DNA of 25,539 nucleotides from a virus. The stretch covers positions 1 through 25,539 of the IMG/VR virus record IMGVR_UViG_3300035698_035401; one strand, written 5' to 3'. The notes under the pieces are model-generated. The model ran no database searches. It saw only the letters and a list, made by a program, of their open reading frames with translations, and was not told the DNA's origin. Both the position numbers and the translations under genes were made by a program. Each line of letters opens with the position of its first letter. The stretch's first letter is position 1. This document shows, piece by piece, positions 21,676 through 25,539 of the stretch.

Positions 21676-22023
21676 ATGGATGAAGATCCTAATCTTATCC
21701 TGAATCTTATTGCCAAGGGTGTGCGTGACGCTCTCGAACCGATCACGTGGATCCATGTCAAGGAAGCGTTCTTCTCAGATAGTGTATGGTACGAGTTCAA
21801 AATCACAAGCCCTATTAAACCATCCTGCCAAGTTGCCGCAAGTTGCCTCGGCCCCCACCGCCACGATAACATGCACCACGGATTCGGTATCAAATGCACT
21901 GCTATCGATTCAGCAGACCCAGATAAACCTGGGATCAGGTGTTGGTGGGTCGAACTCAATGATCCAAATATGTTCGAAAAAGTGGCGGTGATTGTGCGAT
22001 ATTATTTCCCCGAGGCCATATGA
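21676..22023 (+). CDS. DP-box family protein (copy E)
   Basis: 115 residues from ATG 21676. The N-terminal helix DEDPNLILNLIAKGVRDAL is followed by strands (IHVKEAFFSDSVWYEFKIT) and a His-rich loop (PHRHDNMHHGF). The box is WWVELNDPNMFEKVAVIVRYYF, close to the C-terminus as in copy B. Spacing from the motif suggests a leaderless mRNA. The stop overlaps ATG 22020 of the next ORF (ATGA). Function unknown. Confidence 0.7.
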   Translation: MDEDPNLILNLIAKGVRDALEPITWIHVKEAFFSDSVWYEFKITSPIKPSCQVAASCLGPHRHDNMHHGFGIKCTAIDSADPDKPGIRCWWVELNDPNMFEKVAVIVRYYFPEAI

Positions 22024-22151
22024 GCATATACGATTATAGAAGAAACAGAAAATATTGGCTTCCATTGGCAACCGAGGACTTCCTAAAAAGGAAGGCCAAA
22101 TTCTATCGGCGGTTTTACGCTGCGATGTTGTGGGCCCATGGGCGAGTGTAA
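22020..22151 (+). CDS. Small basic protein (43 residues)
   Basis: MSIYDYRRNRKYW... is rich in Arg, Tyr, Trp and Phe. It overlaps the preceding stop by ATGA and the next start by 14 bases, consistent with a translationally coupled chain. It has no recognisable homologue; a nucleic-acid-binding role is only suggested by charge. Confidence 0.5.
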   Translation: MSIYDYRRNRKYWLPLATEDFLKRKAKFYRRFYAAMLWAHGRV

Positions 22152-22755
22152 GAATTGTAACTGCGCAGAATGTCGTATGATCAGACAGGTGCATTCCAAT
22201 TATCGGGGTAGGATGGCCAATATTTACAAACGTTCTGATGCCAAAAGCCCATTATTCTATTCTGGTGGTGTCGAGGACGACATTGTTCGCAAGTGGATGC
22301 CTGTTCTGGCCAAATGCCGAGAGTTGAACATGGCTGTGTGGCCTAGCTTTGCTAGGATCTGTGAGAACCAAGTCAGGAACATGTCTCTCGTGCGCGGTAA
22401 AGAATATCGTAATAATGTTGCGGATTTCACTCGGTTTATTCTTCCTCTTCTTCGGGCTATTTGGCGTAGGCTTTACAGACGTGGTATAGAAATTCAGACA
22501 ACGATGTCTATCAAAGACACCAAGATAATGCAAATTGGGCCGCCGGCCGAGACCTTTCTGAATGACATGAACGCGCCGGCTGTTAATAGAATGGACGCCC
22601 AATGTAAGGCGATAAGCCTCTGCGCAGACACCTGCTTCAAGGATATTCTGGGCGTCGTGCAACACGGGCTGTTCAAGCCATATGTTATTATGCCGACTAC
22701 AACTAAGTACCCGGAAAATGGCCAACTGGTCTTGATTTATGAATCTGAAATTTAA
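22138..22755 (+). CDS. Capsid-fragment paralogue with Cys cluster
   Basis: 205 residues. The N-terminus has a CKNCNCAEC cluster that could bind zinc. Residues 49-78 (VRKWMPVLAKCREL...FARICENQ) match capsid 29-58 at about 14 of 30 positions, and ADFTRFILPLLR matches capsid ADFTRFALPLIR at 10 of 12. The match can be carried to the capsid VQPMS region (22138 product: IQTTMS) and then stops. The remaining 80 residues are unrelated, with three more Cys. The I-L-E cleavage site of the capsid is absent. It could bind the scaffold or capsid like a minor head protein, or be a domain copied for another use. It overlaps both neighbours. Confidence 0.75.
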   Translation: MGECKNCNCAECRMIRQVHSNYRGRMANIYKRSDAKSPLFYSGGVEDDIVRKWMPVLAKCRELNMAVWPSFARICENQVRNMSLVRGKEYRNNVADFTRFILPLLRAIWRRLYRRGIEIQTTMSIKDTKIMQIGPPAETFLNDMNAPAVNRMDAQCKAISLCADTCFKDILGVVQHGLFKPYVIMPTTTKYPENGQLVLIYESEI

Positions 22756-23395
22756 ACGAGAAGTGTTGGTTTATCAAATGGGCCGGGTCGCCTCGAGGTC
22801 GGTCTGTGCTGGTTTGCGCATGGCCGGGATCACAGCGCACAATATACACTGGCTTGACGACGGCGAACCGCTTCTGCCGCGTCTCGACCAAAATGTTGTA
22901 TCAATCGGCGGCGGCACAACGAACAAGAGCGAGCAAAATTTATATCAACGGGTTCTGAATGAGCCGTGGGACGTCATCACGCTGGTGCGCGAGCCGATCG
23001 CGAGAAATTGGTCGGCTTTCAAATTCCAGGACCTCGGCGGCGATTTCGTCAAAGATTATGACCACACCCAGTGCAATCGTTGGTTTGACCATAATATTTT
23101 CCGCTATTTCGGCATAGATGCTTTCTGCGGTTGGTTTGATAAGCATAAAGGCTGGCACGTCGTCGAGAATGGCAGATGCAGGTTATTAATCGTAAGAGTC
23201 GAGGATTTGCGCAGCGAGATAATCAGCGATTTCGTCGGTGAAAAGGTCGAAATTCCGGCTGTGAATGCGAGCAGAGACGAAATTGCAGATCTGCCCGAGA
23301 AATTTATCGACGCGATGTATGCTACACGTTATGCTAGACACTTTTACTCCAGCACTGAGCGCAGATATTTTAAGCGCCACTGGCTAAGTATTTAA
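22739..23395 (+). CDS. Sulfotransferase-like protein (capsular polysaccharide / NKWYS-type family)
   Basis: 218 residues. VYQMGRVASRSV (11-22) corresponds to the 5'-phosphosulfate-binding loop of the sulfotransferase fold, and VITLVREPIARNWSAF (79-94) to the 3'-phosphate-binding Arg/Ser segment. This pair is typical of the putative capsular polysaccharide synthesis family. VRVEDLR and the C-terminal basic helix are also usual there. The expected substrate would be a carbohydrate or a virion or host surface molecule, with PAPS as donor; neither is shown by sequence. It overlaps the previous gene by 17 bases. It ends -WLSI, with TAA inside the next GTATTTAA. Confidence 0.7.
   Translation: MNLKFKREVLVYQMGRVASRSVCAGLRMAGITAHNIHWLDDGEPLLPRLDQNVVSIGGGTTNKSEQNLYQRVLNEPWDVITLVREPIARNWSAFKFQDLGGDFVKDYDHTQCNRWFDHNIFRYFGIDAFCGWFDKHKGWHVVENGRCRLLIVRVEDLRSEIISDFVGEKVEIPAVNASRDEIADLPEKFIDAMYATRYARHFYSSTERRYFKRHWLSI
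23388..23395 (+). promoter_or_regulatory. GTATTTAA motif containing the stop of the upstream gene
   Basis: TAA 23393-23395 ends the sulfotransferase-like gene. ATG 23401 follows after 5 nt. Confidence 0.65.
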
Positions 23396-23400
23396 GAACC

Positions 23401-23487
23401 ATGGGAACTGTCGATTTTTGGCTTTTATTTGGAATTGCGTTAATCATTGTTGCATGCGGTATCAAGAATAGATTGGACCGAAAATGA
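23401..23487 (+). CDS. 28-residue single-pass membrane peptide
   Basis: MGTVDFWLLFGIALIIVACG is followed by the basic tail IKNRLDRK. One hydrophobic helix with positive C-terminus predicts N-out, C-in. It starts 5 nt after a GTATTTAA motif, so it would be leaderless. Its stop overlaps ATG 23484 of the next gene (ATGA). Its size, topology and coupling support a real gene despite its shortness. Function unknown. Confidence 0.55.
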   Translation: MGTVDFWLLFGIALIIVACGIKNRLDRK

Positions 23488-24014
23488 TGTACCACAGTAA
23501 TTATGATTTGAGTGTGCCGGATGACAGTTTAGAAATTGGGGTTCTCGGCATGGCGCTTATTGCCAAGCTCGACAACCTGCTGCGCAAGGACAGAAAAATA
23601 ATTAAAAGCGGTTATGCCGAATATATGGACAAGCTTAAGGCCAGATGGGATTGGGACACCACGATATTGACTGTCGAGCACAACGAGCAGGTATTTTGCC
23701 CGAGTCTCACTTATGTCATTCGATATAGCGACCAAGATTTATTTCGCTTTCGGGCGATTGTGCCGAGATCTGGTAATAGCTTTTCCTCGGAAATATCCAC
23801 TACAGGCCGAAATTTCTATGAGGATAAGCCACACAAGCACACATTTTCATTTGATGATCCGGAGGTTCCGGAAAAGTGTTATGAATTATTGTGCCGCCAG
23901 GCGAATGAATTTATGGCGCGGTTTCGTGACGCCTATATAATGCTGACCAAAATCAAGGAAAGTGAATTGCGCGAACTTCTGCGCGAGCCGTCGATTGACG
24001 ATGTTCCGTTCTAA
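23484..24014 (+). CDS. DP-box family protein (copy F)
   Basis: 176 residues; a second ATG at 23487 is equally possible. An N-terminal helix region (GMALIAKLDNLLRKDRKIIKSGYAEYMDKLKARWDWD) precedes strands (TYVIRYSDQDLFRFRAIV). The box is HTFSFDDPEVPEKCYELL and is followed by a long C-terminal helix. The order helix, sheet, box, helix is the same as in copies A, D and G, which supports common origin. The start overlaps the 28-residue membrane peptide by ATGA, so expression is probably coupled to it. Confidence 0.7.
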   Translation: MMYHSNYDLSVPDDSLEIGVLGMALIAKLDNLLRKDRKIIKSGYAEYMDKLKARWDWDTTILTVEHNEQVFCPSLTYVIRYSDQDLFRFRAIVPRSGNSFSSEISTTGRNFYEDKPHKHTFSFDDPEVPEKCYELLCRQANEFMARFRDAYIMLTKIKESELRELLREPSIDDVPF

Positions 24015-24046
24015 ACGCGCTCCATGAATTCAATATTATTTGAAAA

Positions 24047-24118
24047 TCGGGGCGGTGAGGATTGAACTCACGGCCTTCGGCTCCCAAAGCCGACGCTCTA
24101 CCACTGAGCTACGCCCCG
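24047..24118 (-). tRNA. tRNA-Pro (anticodon TGG)
   Basis: Complete cloverleaf on the minus strand: acceptor CGGGGCG/CGCCCCG (7 of 7), D-arm GCTC/GAGC, anticodon stem TCGGC/GCCGA with loop TTTGGGA (anticodon TGG), variable AGGCC, T-arm GTGAG/CTCAC with loop TTCAATC, discriminator A. The C1-G72 pair is a tRNA-Pro hallmark. CCA is not encoded. It lies opposite to the flanking genes. Confidence 0.93.
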
Positions 24119-24188
24119 CTAAATGTCTAAAATATCTACGCGTCCCGTATTTTAATTTTTGAGGCCAAATTTGGCAAAAGATATTATA

Positions 24189-24212
24189 GGAGATAATATG
24201 CCTCATTTGTAG
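24189..24212 (+). promoter_or_regulatory. Strong ribosome binding site on a 4-codon upstream ORF
   Basis: AGGAGATAAT precedes ATG 24198, which encodes only MPHL and stops at TAG 24210-24212, two bases before ATG 24215. It may control translation of the next gene by reinitiation. Confidence 0.45.
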
Positions 24213-24214
24213 GT

Positions 24215-24397
24215 ATGAAAAAATCAACCGTAACGATCAAGCCGGCGTACGTCAAGTATCCATGGGACCGTGTTGGCGGCGATGGGTGTTGGATTTGCAT
24301 TATGGGTTACGACCGCTTAATGCGGCTGAGCAAATATGGCAAGCGAATGGTCAATCGAGCCGAAAGACGAAGGGTAAAAAATATTTTATGCGCCTAG
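24215..24397 (+). CDS. Small basic hypothetical protein (60 residues)
   Basis: MKKSTVTIKPAYVKYPWDRV... ends with a basic helix (KYGKRMVNRAERRRVKNIL) and holds three Cys. It is not recognised. The phrase KYPWD also occurs in the 96-residue protein at 19680, a weak link. The ATG follows the 4-codon ORF by two bases, and the 3' end overlaps the lysozyme fusion by 10 bases, so the three frames form a coupled chain. Confidence 0.6.
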   Translation: MKKSTVTIKPAYVKYPWDRVGGDGCWICIMGYDRLMRLSKYGKRMVNRAERRRVKNILCA

Positions 24398-25539
24398 ACG
24401 AAGGACTCATTCGCGAGCAGCTTATTATGGAATCTGATAGACTAGCAGCCGATCCCGAGACCCTATGCGTCCTGGCTAAGTATATTCGTGATAAAATGTT
24501 CGATTGCTTTTCTGACCCAGGAGCCTCTCGGTCATCGGCCAACGCTTACGACATGGTTGGATATGAATTCGAAATCATGGGTGGTGGCAGAGAGCATCAC
24601 CAGAGCGCCCGGCTCATGCACATTTTTGTCAGTGTGCCCGACCAGCATAACATAGGTAAGATTACCGTTTGCGCCGGCGATGTAATTGGACATCGCGGTG
24701 ATCCGCTCATTGCTCAAGATAATATTTCAGTCTATGCAGTATACGGCCATCATTATCTTGATTGTGGCGGGAAGATGTCATGTAAGCTTAGCGACCCAGA
24801 CATGACCGATAAGATAGACAAGGTATTACTTGCTTTTGCGCACGACTTATCTGCGATATATGGTGGCACCGTGAATGAGGGAAAGAAGATCAAGGCCGCA
24901 GCTCTGACAGCGGCTTTGGGTATCGGCGGCCTTATGGCTCCGGCTGTTGGCAAGGATATTGGACTGCGCCTGAAGCAGCTTACTCACGGCAAGCCGGCTG
25001 TGGTTGCGTCTGCGGAACCAGAACGTGCGCCTGTGGCGCAGGAACCACGCGTGGCACCCCAGGCTGCCCAAACTGTTAGAGATTATGCGCAGTTTATCGA
25101 ACCGTTTGAGGGCCGAGAACAGGACATGTACCGAGACACTGGTGGTGTGCCAACAATAGGCGTTGGGTTTAATCTATTCCGCGATGACGCGGAGCAACAA
25201 CTGCGCCGAGTTGGTAGTTCGTTGACCGACGTAATGGCAGGGCAGCCATTAAACGACGCACAAATAGACGCCCTACTCGACGTTACTACTAATGAGGCCC
25301 TTGGCATTGCCAATCGATTTGTTAGCAATTTCGACAGACTGCCACATGCTGCTCAGCGTGTATTGGTCAGTATGGCATTCAATCTCGGTGGGCCACGTTT
25401 AGGGCAATTCACCCGAATGGGGAATGCCCTCGAGGCCCAAGATTTCAATACCGCCGCCGATGAAATGGTTGATTCCAGATGGTATGGGCAGGTTGGGAAT
25501 CGCGGCCCACACCACGTGAGGATGATGCGGGGCGGGTAG
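24388..25539 (+). CDS. Lysozyme (GH24, T4-type) fused to a DP-box module (copy G)
   Basis: 383 residues from ATG 24388; an in-frame ATG at 24262 would add 42 residues but runs over the 60-residue gene. Residues 1-155 are a DP-box module ending CKLSDPDMTDKIDKVLLAF. Residues about 168-188 are hydrophobic (AAALTAALGIGGLMAPAVG) and could be a membrane or export segment. An Ala/Pro linker follows. Residues 235-383 are a GH24 muramidase: FEG with E241, YRDT with D250 and PTIG with T256, at the same spacing as E11, D20 and T26 of T4 lysozyme, then VSMAFNLGG and SRWYGQVGNRG. It cleaves peptidoglycan, either for lysis or from the virion. The stop is at the last base of the window. Confidence 0.88.
   Translation: MRLDEGLIREQLIMESDRLAADPETLCVLAKYIRDKMFDCFSDPGASRSSANAYDMVGYEFEIMGGGREHHQSARLMHIFVSVPDQHNIGKITVCAGDVIGHRGDPLIAQDNISVYAVYGHHYLDCGGKMSCKLSDPDMTDKIDKVLLAFAHDLSAIYGGTVNEGKKIKAAALTAALGIGGLMAPAVGKDIGLRLKQLTHGKPAVVASAEPERAPVAQEPRVAPQAAQTVRDYAQFIEPFEGREQDMYRDTGGVPTIGVGFNLFRDDAEQQLRRVGSSLTDVMAGQPLNDAQIDALLDVTTNEALGIANRFVSNFDRLPHAAQRVLVSMAFNLGGPRLGQFTRMGNALEAQDFNTAADEMVDSRWYGQVGNRGPHHVRMMRGG

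Noticed and set aside
24262-24387. Upstream extension of the lysozyme fusion to ATG 24262
   Set aside because: It overlaps almost all of the 60-residue gene in another frame and has no ribosome binding site; ATG 24388 is preferred.

Overview
The window is a stretch of a tailed-phage genome of the T4 superfamily (contractile-tail myovirus). In T4 order it carries the large terminase subunit (gp17-like), portal (gp20-like), prohead protease (gp21-like), core scaffold (gp22-like) and major capsid protein (gp23-like). The accessory half then holds tRNAs, a DNA methyltransferase, homing-type nucleases, a lysozyme fusion and many short overlapping ORFs. Base composition is near balanced. The host cannot be named from this sequence; a proteobacterial host is only a guess.

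Layout. 1-1443: C-terminal part of the terminase, entered through the last residues of an intein. 1445-3765: small genes, mostly on the minus strand, and a Vsr-fold homing endonuclease with a Mom/GNAT-like tail. 3872-13858: plus-strand head cassette: portal interrupted by a 440-residue LAGLIDADG intein, an 1167-residue low-complexity head protein, protease, scaffold, major capsid protein and a strong terminator hairpin. 13918-15665: methyltransferase overlapping a double-HNH protein. 15708-17347: small proteins and a conserved phage protein with its own promoter and ribosome binding site. 17348-17921: a gene-free, highly structured RNA region with two tRNA-Gly-like halves in inverted order and a tRNA-Arg. 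17922-25539: dense accessory genes, a sigma-like protein, a sulfotransferase-like protein, tRNA-Pro and the lysozyme fusion.

Four things look new. (1) A paralogous family of small proteins sharing a 'DP[DEN]xxxxK' box occurs at least seven times and is fused to the lysozyme. (2) Two accessory genes carry adjacent segments of the major capsid protein, one with 27 of 29 identical bases. (3) The 8-mer GTATTTRA occurs ten times, always at gene boundaries by my reading. In four cases an ATG follows after exactly 5 nt, which on T4 late-promoter geometry gives leaderless mRNAs; in three cases the upstream stop codon lies inside the motif. (4) The split tRNA-Gly has its 3' half (ending in CCA) 17 nt upstream of its 5' half, as expected for a circularly permuted tRNA or a two-piece tRNA-like RNA.

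How the genes fit together: the head cassette packages DNA (terminase, portal) and builds and matures the prohead (scaffold, protease, capsid, with a candidate I-L-E cleavage site in the capsid N-terminus). The accessory region appears to be many separately promoted small units, perhaps served by the sigma-like gene at 20792. Intein, HNH and Vsr-type nucleases make this region rich in homing elements. All calls were made by reading; no alignment or folding was run.
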